Origin: Myxococcus stipitatus
GTDB taxonomy: Bacteria; Myxococcota; Myxococcia; Myxococcales; Myxococcaceae
Direction of reading: 5' to 3'
Assembly (NCBI RefSeq): GCF_037414475.1
Contig: NZ_CP147913.1
Coordinates: forward strand, 10,178,501 to 10,242,500
DNA length: 64,000 nt
Shown here: positions 37,652-48,236 of the stretch, one piece after another
Layout of the letters: each line of letters opens with the position of its first letter
Position numbering within the stretch: position 1 is the first letter of the stretch
Program-made: the position numbers and the translations under genes
The notes under the pieces: model-generated
Databases searched by the model: none
Seen by the model: the letters and a program-made list of their open reading frames with translations, nothing else
What the model was told of the DNA's origin: nothing

Positions 37652-38299
37652 TCAGCCGCGCCAGCCACCTCGGCGGTCCTCGCGCAGCTCGCGCCGGTCT
37701 TCCTTGAGTTCCTGCCGGCCCTGGCGGATCTCCTGCTCGGCCAGCGCGATGAGTTCCTGGATGAGGTCCCGCTTGCGGTGCAGGGCGCCTCCGTTGCGGC
37801 GGCCCTCCAGCTCCATCAGCTCACGAGCGATGGCCTGCCGAGAGCGAATCGAGGCGACCTCCGCCCGCACGTCGCGCCGGTCATCCCGGGCGTCCCGGCG
37901 ATCATCCCGGACCTCGCGCCGGTTGTTCCTCCGGCCCCAGGCCGCGTCATCGCGGGCCTCCCACTGCTCAGCACGAAGCTCTCGCTGACTGCGATGCGCC
38001 TCCGAGCTCGCCGACGACAGCTCGCGGCGGCTCTCGCGCATCTCCGCCCGCAGCAGCTCGCGGAGCCGGTCCTCCACCGCGTTCATCTCGCGCACGTCGC
38101 GGCGGGCCCAGGCGTTGTCGAAGCGGGCCAGCACGGACCGGAGCTCCTCCACGTCGCGACGGTCATCGCGGAGCTCGCGGCGGGTCTCATGAATCTCGCG
38201 CCGGTCCTGCGCACGCTCACCTTCCGGATGCCGGTGCTGCGCCTGAGCGCTTCCTGCAAGGAGAAGTCCCGCGACCAAGGCCGAAGAGATGACGTTCAT
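37652..38299 (-). CDS. Periplasmic Arg/Asp/Glu-rich repetitive protein
   Basis: 215 residues. Signal peptide to about residue 20 (SAQAQ), then an almost entirely charged helix-forming sequence with recurring heptads such as RRELRDDRRD and RREVRDDRRDAR and few aromatic residues. It probably forms a long single helix or coiled coil in the periplasm. Similar proteins are common in myxobacteria but their function is unknown. It is likely to be intrinsically extended and to bind nucleic acid or membrane phosphates. Confidence 0.78.
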   Translation of the reverse strand: MNVISSALVAGLLLAGSAQAQHRHPEGERAQDRREIHETRRELRDDRRDVEELRSVLARFDNAWARRDVREMNAVEDRLRELLRAEMRESRRELSSASSEAHRSQRELRAEQWEARDDAAWGRRNNRREVRDDRRDARDDRRDVRAEVASIRSRQAIARELMELEGRRNGGALHRKRDLIQELIALAEQEIRQGRQELKEDRRELREDRRGGWRG

Positions 38300-38411
38300 G
38301 TGGGAGAGGTCCTCGTGAGCGCGGTGTGCGCTTGCGTGTTCACGAGGACTGACGGCCTGGGTGCGTTTTGATTCAACTCCCCCCGACTCGAGGCCAGATG
38401 GACCCGGGTTG

Positions 38412-39737
38412 CTACTGCGCGGCCACTTTGCAGTCCCCGGTCACGGGCGGGGCCTGGACTCCGTTCACCTTGTTCCCGGAGAAGAGGTTGTCGGTGGCCA
38501 GCACCAGGTTGACATCGCCGTTGCCTCGGTTGCACACCACCACGCCCCCCGCCGCCGACTGATTGTTCTCGAAGCGATTGCCGCGCAACGTGACGCCCCT
38601 CGCCCCGATGTGCTCCACGTAGATGGCCGCCGCGGGGCCTTGCGCCACGAAGTTGCCCACGAAGCGGTTGTTCTCGATCAGGTCGTTGTCCGGCTGGAAG
38701 TAGTGCAGCGCGCCGCCGCCCCCCAGGTCATAGGTCCCCTGTGGGTTGGGCCAGCCGAGCAAGGGCCTGTGCACCAGCTCCCCCCAGGTGAATCCTCGAA
38801 ACGCCTCCAGGCCATTGCCCTTGAAGACGTTGTTGCGCACCACCGAGTTGCGTCCGTGGGTCACACACATCGCGCCGCCGCCCGTCATGGCGTACGAGCC
38901 AGGCTGCGCGAAGCGGTCGATGTCCAACGTGCCGTTGTACTCGAACGAGGAGTTCTCGACCCTCGAGCCCACCGTGAACATCAAGTCCACGGCGCCGCAC
39001 TTGGCCGAGGCGAAGTTGTTGCGGAAGACCGAGTTCAGGATGGTCACGGGCCCCAGGTAGTAAGCCCACAGCCCGCCACGCGTCGAACCCCGGGGGCCGT
39101 TGTAGTCGTTCTTCCGAACCTTCTCGAAGACCATGTAGTCGAAGTAGGGATGCCCATCCCCCACCGAGGCGGCGCCGAAGAAGTTCATCCCCCACCAGCC
39201 ATAGGGATTCGTGGAGGTGAAGATGACGGGTTGGCTGGCCGTGCCGCGCACCTGGATGCCGCCGTACACGCGCATCTCCACCCTCCCCCGCTGGTGATTC
39301 ATCACGCTGTTCGGTGAGTCGCGGTCCACGTCCGCTTCCGTCACGTCCGGACGGCCCCTGAAGTCGAGGATGACGCCCGGCATCACCTTGAGCACGTGGC
39401 CCTTGGGGACCGTCACCACGCCGTCGGCATCCCCCACAATCTGATAGGGCGAGCCCGTCAACGTCAGCGTCCCCGACAAGGTGCCCGCAATGAGCGTTCC
39501 TCGCTCCCCCAGGCCCGCCGCCAGCACTTGCGCGTCACCCGCGCGTGGCGTTTGAGCACCAACCTCCTCCTGTCGAGGGCCCGTGCCTCCCGCGGCGGCG
39601 CGGCCATCGTGGTTGATTTGGGTTCCCTCTTCATCGAGGGCAATGAGAGACGGTTCGCCGCCGCAGGCGCAGAGGCCCAGCAACGGGACGACCAGGGCGA
39701 ACCGAGACATCGCATCCGAAAGTGCCAGAGTTTTCAT
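38412..39737 (-). CDS. Right-handed beta-helix lipoprotein
   Basis: 441 residues. Short lipoprotein signal with the Cys in LCAC; an inner ATG at 39710 would give a tighter signal. Residues about 60-120 include GTLIAGTLSGTLTLT. The rest has repeated N-x-F, V-R-N-N and GNRFENN turns characteristic of parallel beta-helices (VTILNSVFRNNFA, NSVVRNNVFKGNG). This fold is typical of polysaccharide lyases and surface adhesins. No catalytic residues could be assigned. Divergent from the membrane-protein gene. Confidence 0.82.
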   Translation of the reverse strand: MKTLALSDAMSRFALVVPLLGLCACGGEPSLIALDEEGTQINHDGRAAAGGTGPRQEEVGAQTPRAGDAQVLAAGLGERGTLIAGTLSGTLTLTGSPYQIVGDADGVVTVPKGHVLKVMPGVILDFRGRPDVTEADVDRDSPNSVMNHQRGRVEMRVYGGIQVRGTASQPVIFTSTNPYGWWGMNFFGAASVGDGHPYFDYMVFEKVRKNDYNGPRGSTRGGLWAYYLGPVTILNSVFRNNFASAKCGAVDLMFTVGSRVENSSFEYNGTLDIDRFAQPGSYAMTGGGAMCVTHGRNSVVRNNVFKGNGLEAFRGFTWGELVHRPLLGWPNPQGTYDLGGGGALHYFQPDNDLIENNRFVGNFVAQGPAAAIYVEHIGARGVTLRGNRFENNQSAAGGVVVCNRGNGDVNLVLATDNLFSGNKVNGVQAPPVTGDCKVAAQ

Positions 39738-39875
39738 GTGTACCCTGGCATGTAATACCTTCGATGAACCTCTCACCATTGCATGAAGGTCCCATCCCAG
39801 ACACGCGGGTGATGCGCGCGAGGTGGTACTCAAGTACAGCCAGGCGGCAGCAGTTCGCGTAGACTCCACGTCACG

Positions 39876-40490
39876 ATGAACCGTGAAGAGGCAAGCCAGG
39901 CACTCGAGCTCATCCGCCGCGTGGTGACCCAGGCGCGCGACGACTCCGCGCTCCAGAACTGGGGCACCATCTGGATGCTCCACGCATTCACCAACGCCGC
40001 GGGCTTCGTCGCCACGCAGTGGCTCTGGTCCCAGTCACATCGGACGCCACACGCTTACGTCCTCCTCTGGGGCACCGTGCTGGCGTTCAACATCGTCACC
40101 ATCTTCATCCTCAAGCGGGGACAGACGGCGGGCGCACGCTCCTTCGTCGAGCGGCAGATCTGGGCCATCTGGACCACCTTCATCACCGGCATGGTCTGCG
40201 TGGCGCTCATCAACTGGCTCCTGGGTCTGGACCGGCTGTTCATGCCCTCCGTGGCCTGCGTGCTGTTCGCCACCGCGTTCTCGATGATGGGGGCGCTCAT
40301 GGGCCGCATCTGGTTCTCGGTGGCCACGTTCTTCACGGGCGCGGCCCTGGTGATGCCCTTCGTGCCGGACCAGGCCTTCAACCTGCTTGGGGCCTTCTGG
40401 TTCGCGGTCCAGTTCGGCGGAGGGCTGATGCTCCATCGCGCACGCAAGAAGCGGCTCGCGGCCCAGGCGCCCATGGCTCGGCTGGTATGA
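39876..40490 (+). CDS. Five-to-six-helix membrane protein
   Basis: 204 residues. After an N-terminal amphipathic region (MNREEASQALELIRRVV) it has about six membrane helices and a basic tail (HRARKKRLAA). The protein resembles hypothetical membrane proteins that accompany PadR or winged-helix regulators. Its stop overlaps the start of the DUF2071 gene (ATGA), whose N-terminus is itself winged-helix-like, so the two likely act together. Family not recognised. Confidence 0.78.
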   Translation: MNREEASQALELIRRVVTQARDDSALQNWGTIWMLHAFTNAAGFVATQWLWSQSHRTPHAYVLLWGTVLAFNIVTIFILKRGQTAGARSFVERQIWAIWTTFITGMVCVALINWLLGLDRLFMPSVACVLFATAFSMMGALMGRIWFSVATFFTGAALVMPFVPDQAFNLLGAFWFAVQFGGGLMLHRARKKRLAAQAPMARLV

Positions 40491-41524
40491 CGCCCGAATC
40501 CCTCGCGGCCTTGGTGGCGCTGGCGGCCGAACCGCTGGGCCTGGAGGAGCACGAGCTGCTCGCCCGACTCATGCAGGCGGGTGTCTCCGACCCGATGTTG
40601 GCGTTGAAAGCACTCCGCGGCGCGGGGCTCGTGCGCGAGGAACGCCGCCGTCAAGTGCCCACGCCGCGGGGTCACGAGGCCTTGCGCGAGGCAGCGCGGC
40701 TGCTCGCCCGAAGCCAGGACCCGAGCCCCGGCTCTCCTGGCATGGACGAATGCCCGTCCATCCCCTGGCTCACCCAAGTCCAGACGCACTGGGTGGAGGC
40801 GGTGTCCATCAACTACGCGGTGGACGCCCGGCGACTCGCGCGCCTGCTCCCCGCTCCGCTGCTTCCCGAAATCCACCGAGGCACCGCGTGGGTCCAAGTG
40901 CTGATGTCGTCGCTGCGCGACATGCGGCCCCAAGGGGTCTCCCCCTTGTTGGGCGTGTGCTTCTACCAGGTCAGCTACCGGGCGGCGGTGCGCTACCAGA
41001 ACGCCCGGGGCGAGTGGCGGCGCGGCGGATACTTCGTGCGCAGCGAGACAAACGACCCGGTGATGCGCCACGTGGGCAATGCCCTGGACGAGTTCCGCTT
41101 CCACACCTTCGGCGAGGCGAACATGGTGATGGCGCGCGAGGGCAAGCTGCTCACCGTCGCGGTGGACCCGGAGGCGGCCTTTCCAGGGGGCAAGCTGGTC
41201 GCCGTGTTCGACACGGAGCCCCGAACACAACCACCCCTCGGCAGCGTGTGGACGGGGCTCCAGGACCTGCCTGAGCCGCTGGTGGAGTGCTACGACGCGC
41301 TCGGCGTCTCGGGTGACTTCGTCTATGTGCTCACCATCGACCGGGAGCCGTGGAACGCTCGCTTCTGCACGCCCGTGGAGCTGTACTGCGAATACTTCGA
41401 CGAGGGACCGCTCGCGCCCGGCGCACGTCTGGATTCGGTGCTGCACCTGACGGAGTGCGCCTACCGCTGGCGTCCCCTGCGCCGGGAGCGCCATGCCCCT
41501 GTCACCGGCTCCGTGGAACGGTGA
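40487..41524 (+). CDS. Winged-helix-like plus DUF2071 fusion protein
   Basis: 345 residues. The first 85 have the helix pattern of a winged-helix domain (LAALVALAAEPLGLEEHELL, then LKALRGAGLVREERR). From residue 90 on the sequence fits DUF2071 (acetoacetate decarboxylase-like beta-barrel): SINYAVDARRLARLLPAPL, GTAWVQVLMSSLRDMRP, GGYFVRSETNDPV. DUF2071 proteins are usually stand-alone. The combination suggests a ligand-binding regulator. Coupled to the upstream membrane-protein gene. Confidence 0.72.
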   Translation: MTPESLAALVALAAEPLGLEEHELLARLMQAGVSDPMLALKALRGAGLVREERRRQVPTPRGHEALREAARLLARSQDPSPGSPGMDECPSIPWLTQVQTHWVEAVSINYAVDARRLARLLPAPLLPEIHRGTAWVQVLMSSLRDMRPQGVSPLLGVCFYQVSYRAAVRYQNARGEWRRGGYFVRSETNDPVMRHVGNALDEFRFHTFGEANMVMAREGKLLTVAVDPEAAFPGGKLVAVFDTEPRTQPPLGSVWTGLQDLPEPLVECYDALGVSGDFVYVLTIDREPWNARFCTPVELYCEYFDEGPLAPGARLDSVLHLTECAYRWRPLRRERHAPVTGSVER

Positions 41525-41549
41525 GGCCCCCACCCGTGTCCAACGCGCC

Positions 41550-42311
41550 ATGACAATCCCGCGCGCACGTGTCGCCGTCGTTCTTGGAGCCCTGCTCGCC
41601 CTGAGCGCCCACGCGGAGGACCGCGTCGCCACCGCTCGCAAGCAGCGGATGAAGGACGTCACCGCCCTCTTCGCCACCGCCGGGACAGCGTGGCCCACGG
41701 ACCAGCTCTATGTCCGCGCCTTCAAACATGAGCGGGAGCTGGAGGTCTGGGCCGGCCCCAAGGACGGGCCGCTGGTGAAGGTCCGGACCTACCCCTTCTG
41801 CGCCGCGTCGGGCGAGCTGGGTCCCAAGCGCCGTGAAGGCGACCTCCAGGTCCCCGAGGGCTTCTACACCCTCGACCTCTTCAACCCGCGCAGCAACTAC
41901 CACCTCTCCGTTCGCGTCAGCTATCCCAACGCGGCGGACAAGCATCACCAGGGACCGGGCGTCCGGCTCGGCGGCAACATCTTCGTCCACGGCGACTGCG
42001 TGAGCATCGGCTGTATCGCCATCCAGGACGGCCCCATCGAGGAGCTGTACTTGATGGCCTTGGACACCCGCGCGCGAACGAAGCGCGACCCTCCCATCCA
42101 CATCTTCCCGCGCAGACTCGATGCGGCGGGGATGAAGGCCCTGGAGAAGGAGGCGGGCGAGGACAAGACACGGCTCGCCTTCTGGAAGAGCCTTCAGCCC
42201 GCGTACACCCTCTTCGAGGAGAACCCGCGCGTGCCTCGCACCTCGGTCGACGCGAAGACCGGAGCGTACCAGGTGCAGCCCGCGACGAAGGCCGGGCGCG
42301 CGGGGCGCTGA
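41550..42311 (+). CDS. YafK/DpaA-like L,D-transpeptidase-fold protein
   Basis: 253 residues with a signal peptide. The YkuD-fold active site reads IFVHGDCVSIGCIAI; the catalytic Cys is that of SIGC, and the His of VHG is its partner. This variant motif (HGDCVSxGC instead of SHGC) is that of E. coli YafK/DpaA, which removes Braun lipoprotein from peptidoglycan. IQDGPIEELY after it matches too. Likely a peptidoglycan amidase or transpeptidase in the periplasm. Confidence 0.85.
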   Translation: MTIPRARVAVVLGALLALSAHAEDRVATARKQRMKDVTALFATAGTAWPTDQLYVRAFKHERELEVWAGPKDGPLVKVRTYPFCAASGELGPKRREGDLQVPEGFYTLDLFNPRSNYHLSVRVSYPNAADKHHQGPGVRLGGNIFVHGDCVSIGCIAIQDGPIEELYLMALDTRARTKRDPPIHIFPRRLDAAGMKALEKEAGEDKTRLAFWKSLQPAYTLFEENPRVPRTSVDAKTGAYQVQPATKAGRAGR

Positions 42312-42327
42312 GTCCCCGCGTGAGGCG

Positions 42328-43719
42328 CTACTTGCCTCGCACGATGAGGATGTCCACGCGGCGGTTCAGCTCACGGCCGCGCGGAATCAGGTTCGGCGCC
42401 TTGGGCCGGGTGTCGCCCAGGCCCGAGGACTCGATGCGCGACGGGCTCAGTCCCGCGCGGACCAGCGCCTCCGCGACAGCGCGGGCCCGGGCCTCGGAGA
42501 GGGATTGCCGCGCCGACGCGGGGGCCTCGCGATTGTCGGTGTGACCTTCCAGCTTCAGGCGCAAGGACTCGTCACGCACCAACAGGTCCACCAGCAGGGC
42601 CACGCCCGTGGTGGAGCCCTTGCGCGGCGCGGCCTGCTTCTCCGCGAAGCGCGGCGGCTTGGGCAGCTCCACGCGCTCGTTCTTCACCTGCGCCTGCTGC
42701 GCCTTCTTCGCGGGCGCCTTCGCCAGGACGAAGGACACCGAGGCCTCCTTCTCGCGCGACACCTTCACCTGCCGCGTCTGCGCGAGGAACCCCTTGGCGA
42801 GCACGTCCACCGTGTACTCCCCCGGAGGCAACATCACCTGCGCGGGCTTGCGCGCGCCCTTCTCCAGAATCACCTGTTGAGGCGCACCCTTGCTGCCCCG
42901 GACGAACGCCGTGGCCGCCACGGGCTTCTTCCCCACGAGCACCTTGAGCGACAACCGGCCCGGCGCCACCGGACCCTGCTCCGGCGCATCCCGTCCCCCC
43001 GGCACCGGCGGCGGAGTCACGGCGACGGGCGGAGGCGTCACGGGGGGCGGAGTGACAGGCGGCGGCGTCACAGGCGGCGGCGTCACCTTCGCCACGGGGG
43101 CGGGCCCCGCGTCGGCTGGCTCCAGCAGCGTCGCGTCCGCGAGCTGCGCGGTCATCTCGGCTGATACATCGTGCGACAGCTTCAGCTTGAGCCGGGGATC
43201 AGGCGCCGTGGGATTGATGGAGGGCAGCACTCGCACCCTCATCCGCAGGCCCTTCTGCGCCTGGAACGTGACGGAGGCCGTCACCTTCCAGAGAAAGCCA
43301 CTCTCCTCGCTGAAGAGATTCCAGGCATCGTTGGTGTACGTGACGCGGGAGACGAGCGTGTAGGAACCCTCGTCCACCTTGAGCGCGGCGAGCCGGTGCA
43401 CCCCAGGCCCGCTCAGGACATCCAGCCCCGGCACCGCGAGCGGCTGGCCGTTGAGGAGGAAGTCCACCTCCAGGAGCTTGTACGCACGCGACGTCCCCGC
43501 TCCGGGGAGGCCCTCGTAGGTGATGACGACCTCCGGAGGGGGCGTCTTGACCAGGGCCTGGAGCTGCCGGTCCAGGTCCTCCCGGGCGCGCTGTTCGACG
43601 GTGGAGGGTTCAGCCGCGAGCGCCGTGGCGCCGCTCAGGAGCGCCAGGAGAACAAGACTCAGTGCCTGTACGGAGGAGGAAGCCACGGGGGGCCACAGCA
43701 TCGCACAACCGGGCCGCAT
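42328..43719 (-). CDS. PEGA/OmpA-like periplasmic protein with Pro-rich hinge
   Basis: 463 residues. Signal peptide (about 20-35), an N-terminal beta domain, then a VTPPP-repeat hinge, a PEGA/carboxypeptidase regulatory-like domain (about 250-330, with LPPGEYTVDVLAKGFLA) and a C-terminal OmpA-like domain (about 375-460) with LEGHTDNREAPASARQSLSEARA. The OmpA domain ends RELNRRVDILIV, the peptidoglycan-binding core. Start at 43719; an ATG six codons downstream is also possible. Divergent from the fumarase gene. Confidence 0.83.
   Translation of the reverse strand: MRPGCAMLWPPVASSSVQALSLVLLALLSGATALAAEPSTVEQRAREDLDRQLQALVKTPPPEVVITYEGLPGAGTSRAYKLLEVDFLLNGQPLAVPGLDVLSGPGVHRLAALKVDEGSYTLVSRVTYTNDAWNLFSEESGFLWKVTASVTFQAQKGLRMRVRVLPSINPTAPDPRLKLKLSHDVSAEMTAQLADATLLEPADAGPAPVAKVTPPPVTPPPVTPPPVTPPPVAVTPPPVPGGRDAPEQGPVAPGRLSLKVLVGKKPVAATAFVRGSKGAPQQVILEKGARKPAQVMLPPGEYTVDVLAKGFLAQTRQVKVSREKEASVSFVLAKAPAKKAQQAQVKNERVELPKPPRFAEKQAAPRKGSTTGVALLVDLLVRDESLRLKLEGHTDNREAPASARQSLSEARARAVAEALVRAGLSPSRIESSGLGDTRPKAPNLIPRGRELNRRVDILIVRGK
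43007..43086 (-). repeat. Tandem 15-base repeats encoding VTPPP
   Basis: About five near-identical 15-base units (GGCGGAGTCAC type on the plus strand) encode the VTPPP hinge inside the PEGA/OmpA gene. Copy number of such coding repeats often varies between strains. Confidence 0.8.
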
Positions 43720-43896
43720 CGCGAGTTGTTGGGCGGGGCGGGCTGACCACCAGCCGACCGTCGGCCCCCCTCCCCCTCCCGGAGGCCCAGCCCGTCCTCA
43801 CCCCGGGTCCAGGTCCTCGCCCTCGTTTTTGGCTCCCATCCCGGCGCGAGGGGCGCTACTCCTGGCCCCCGAAGACTCCCCCGAAGAGGCCACGCG

Positions 43897-45528
<1,632 letters not shown>

Positions 45529-45564
45529 GTCTGTTCACCCCTGGGGGCGAGACGTCCTTCGCCC

Positions 45565-45786
45565 TCAGGTGGGGGGAAACACATCCTGCGCGGCCACGGG
45601 CGGCGGCGCCTTCTTCTTCGGAACGAGGCTGCGCCGGGGACCCTTCAGGGCCACCCCCAGGAGCATGCTCGCGGGGAGCAACATCCCCAAGCCTTGCGTG
45701 AGGTTGGCGGGCGGATGGACCACGGCCCCCAACACCAGCGCGGAGAACAGCACACCACAGACGACGCGAAGCACGATGGAGTTCAC
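45565..45786 (-). CDS. Small membrane protein
   Basis: 73 residues with two membrane helices (IVLRVVCGVLFSALVLGAVV and GMLLPASMLLGVALK) and a basic, proline-rich tail. GTG at 45786 with GAGG upstream. Not recognised. The coding frame continues open upstream of the GTG to about 45867, but that part lacks helix character. Confidence 0.55.
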   Translation of the reverse strand: MNSIVLRVVCGVLFSALVLGAVVHPPANLTQGLGMLLPASMLLGVALKGPRRSLVPKKKAPPPVAAQDVFPPT

Positions 45787-45904
45787 GCGAGCGACCTCGT
45801 GACGGGACGCTCCAGCGTAAACATCCTCGGGGCCATGTCCACCCGGCCCCGAGGACTCGCTCAGCACCCCACCATCCAGGCCGGACGGCGGGGCGCTCGA
45901 GGAA

Positions 45905-48070
45905 CTACCAGATCTTCACGCGCTGCTCGGGCGGCAGCCAGCCCGCATCGCCCTGCTTCACGCCGAACGCCTCGTAGAACTCCGGCATGTTCCGCACCAC
46001 ACCATTCACCCGATACATCGGCGGGGAGTGGCTGTCGGTGAGCAACATCTGGCGCATGGTGTCGTCGCGGTACAGGCCGCGCCAGATCTGGGCCCAGCCC
46101 AGGAAGAAGCGCTGCGCGCCCGTGAAGCCCGCGATGGAGGGCGCCTGCTGGCCCTTCAGCGACAGGTTGTAGGCCTGGTAGGCCACGGTGAGGCCGCTCA
46201 GGTCACCGATGTTCTCACCCAGCGTCAGCTCGCCGTTGACCTTCATGGACTCCAGCGGGCTGAAGCCCGAGTACTGCGCCACCAGCATGGAGGTGCGGGT
46301 CTCGAAGCCCTTCTTGTCCTCGTCCGTCCACCAGTTGCGCAGGTTGCCGTTGCCGTCCGAGCGGCTGCCCTGGTCGTCGAAGCCATGGCTGATTTCGTGG
46401 CCGATGACACCGCCGATGGCGCCGTAGTTCGTCGCGTCGTCCGCGTCCGGGTTGAAGAACGGCGGCTGGAGGATGGCGGCCGGGAAGACAATCTCGTTCA
46501 TCGTGGGGCTGTAGTAGGCATTCACCAGTTGCGGCGTCATGCCCCACTCTTCGCGGTCGATGGGCTTGCCCAGCTTGTTCACCATGCGCTGGAACTCGAA
46601 GGCCTCGCTGCGGCGCATGTTGCCAACCAGGTCACCGGCGACAATCTTCAGCTTCGAGTAGTCCCGCCACTTGTCCGGGTAGCCGATCTTCACGTTGAAC
46701 TTCGACAGCTTGTCCTGGGCCTGAGCCTTCGTCTCCGCGCTCATCCAAGGCAGCCCGTCGATGCCCACGCGGAAGGCCTCGCGCAGGTTGCTGACCAGCA
46801 CCTTCATGCGCTCCTTCGACGAGGGGCTGAAGTGGCGCTCCACGTAGAGCTGGCCCACGGCCTCGCCCAGTGCCTCGTCCACCGAGGCCACACCGCGCTT
46901 CCAGCGCGGACGGTTCTCCTGGAGGCCCTGCAGCGTCTTGCCGTTGAACTCGAACGCCGCCTGCTCGAAGGCGCTCGACAGGAGCGGCGCGCGGGCGGCC
47001 ACCACCTTGAAGGTCATGTACTGCTTGAGCACCGGCACGGGCGTCGCGTCGATGATTCCCGCCAGCGACTCGAAGAAGTCCGGCTGGCGCACGATGACTG
47101 CGGGCGTCGCCTGAGCTCCGGCGGCCTTGAAGAAGCGCGACCACGCGAAGCCCTTGGACAGCGTCTCCAACTCCGCGATGCTCTTGAGGTTGTACGTGGC
47201 CTCGCGGTCCCGGCTCTTCACGCGGGTCCAGCTCTTGTCGGCCAGCGTCGTCTCGAGCGCGAGGATGTCCTGGGCGGCCTTCTTCGCGTCCTTTTCACCG
47301 GCCAGCGTGAGGAGCTTCTCGATGTACGCGACGTATGCGGCGCGAATCTCGACGAACTTGGGCTCCTCCTTGGAGTAGTAGTCCTTGTCCGGCAGGCCCA
47401 GCCCGCCCTGGCTCATGTACGTGATGTAGCGCGTGGCCTGCTTCTGGTCCTGGCCCACGAACATGCTGAAGGGCGTCTGGACGCCGTCGCGCTGGAGCTC
47501 CGCGAACAGCTCCGGCAACTGCTTCTTGTCCTTCAGCTTGCGCACCCGCGACAGCTCGCCCGCGATGGGCTTGAGGCCCAGCGACTCGATGCGCTGCGTG
47601 TCCATGAAGCTGTTGTAGAGGTCGCCCACCTTCTGCGGCGTCGTGCCCGCCTTGCGGTCCTTCGCGGCGGCGGCCTCCTCGATGATGGTGCGCAGGGCGA
47701 GCTCGGCCTTGTCCGCCAGCTCGATGAAGGTGCCGTAGCGCGCGCGGTCCGCGGGGATGGGCGTCGTCTTCAGCCAGGTCCCGTTGACGTACTGGTAGAA
47801 GTCGTCCTGCGGGCGGACCGAGCGGTCCAGGTTCTTCAGCTCGACGCCCAGCGCGCGAACGGCCTCCTCGGACACGGCCTCCGCGATGGGAGCGGACTCC
47901 GGCGCGGGCTTCGCCACGGGGGCCGCCTCGGCGGCGGGCGGGGCCTCGGCCACGGGCGGCGTCTCGGCGATGGGTGCGGACGGCGGCGCGCTGGCGCAGC
48001 CCGTCAGCAGCAGGGTGCCAAGGGCAGAGGTGGCCCAGGCGCGGTGGGCAAGGAACTTCTTGGGGCTCAT
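45905..48070 (-). CDS. M13-family (neprilysin/PepO-like) zinc metallopeptidase lipoprotein
   Basis: 721 residues. Lipoprotein signal (LLLTGC), an Ala/Pro/Glu-rich tether to about residue 75, then a full M13 catalytic domain. Zinc ligands are the two His of HEISH (about residue 558) and the Glu of ENIGD (about 618); NAYYSPTMNEIVFPAAIL and SYxR-like C-terminal VNGVVRNMPEF support substrate binding. Expected to cleave short peptides at the cell surface. It follows the C45/M1 fusion gene by 166 bases on the same strand. Confidence 0.93.
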   Translation of the reverse strand: MSPKKFLAHRAWATSALGTLLLTGCASAPPSAPIAETPPVAEAPPAAEAAPVAKPAPESAPIAEAVSEEAVRALGVELKNLDRSVRPQDDFYQYVNGTWLKTTPIPADRARYGTFIELADKAELALRTIIEEAAAAKDRKAGTTPQKVGDLYNSFMDTQRIESLGLKPIAGELSRVRKLKDKKQLPELFAELQRDGVQTPFSMFVGQDQKQATRYITYMSQGGLGLPDKDYYSKEEPKFVEIRAAYVAYIEKLLTLAGEKDAKKAAQDILALETTLADKSWTRVKSRDREATYNLKSIAELETLSKGFAWSRFFKAAGAQATPAVIVRQPDFFESLAGIIDATPVPVLKQYMTFKVVAARAPLLSSAFEQAAFEFNGKTLQGLQENRPRWKRGVASVDEALGEAVGQLYVERHFSPSSKERMKVLVSNLREAFRVGIDGLPWMSAETKAQAQDKLSKFNVKIGYPDKWRDYSKLKIVAGDLVGNMRRSEAFEFQRMVNKLGKPIDREEWGMTPQLVNAYYSPTMNEIVFPAAILQPPFFNPDADDATNYGAIGGVIGHEISHGFDDQGSRSDGNGNLRNWWTDEDKKGFETRTSMLVAQYSGFSPLESMKVNGELTLGENIGDLSGLTVAYQAYNLSLKGQQAPSIAGFTGAQRFFLGWAQIWRGLYRDDTMRQMLLTDSHSPPMYRVNGVVRNMPEFYEAFGVKQGDAGWLPPEQRVKIW

Positions 48071-48236
48071 GTGGCTCCGGGGGACTGAGGGACGGGGGAT
48101 GCTGCCGGACCCGAATGGCCGTCGTCCATCCGGGCAGGCGGAAAAAACAGCCACGCCCCCGTCCTATTCCTCCGAAGTGCGCCGGAAACTCTTGCCATCC
48201 CGTGGAAACAGTCATTCCCGGCGCCAGGCCGATGGG

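Noticed and set aside
43007..43086. Possible CRISPR-like array
   Set aside because: The short GC-rich units have no spacers and simply encode a VTPPP hinge within a gene.
46028..48088. 686-codon plus-strand frame opposite the M13 peptidase
   Set aside because: The minus-strand protein has HEISH, ENIGD and a lipobox; the plus frame is compositionally biased shadow sequence.
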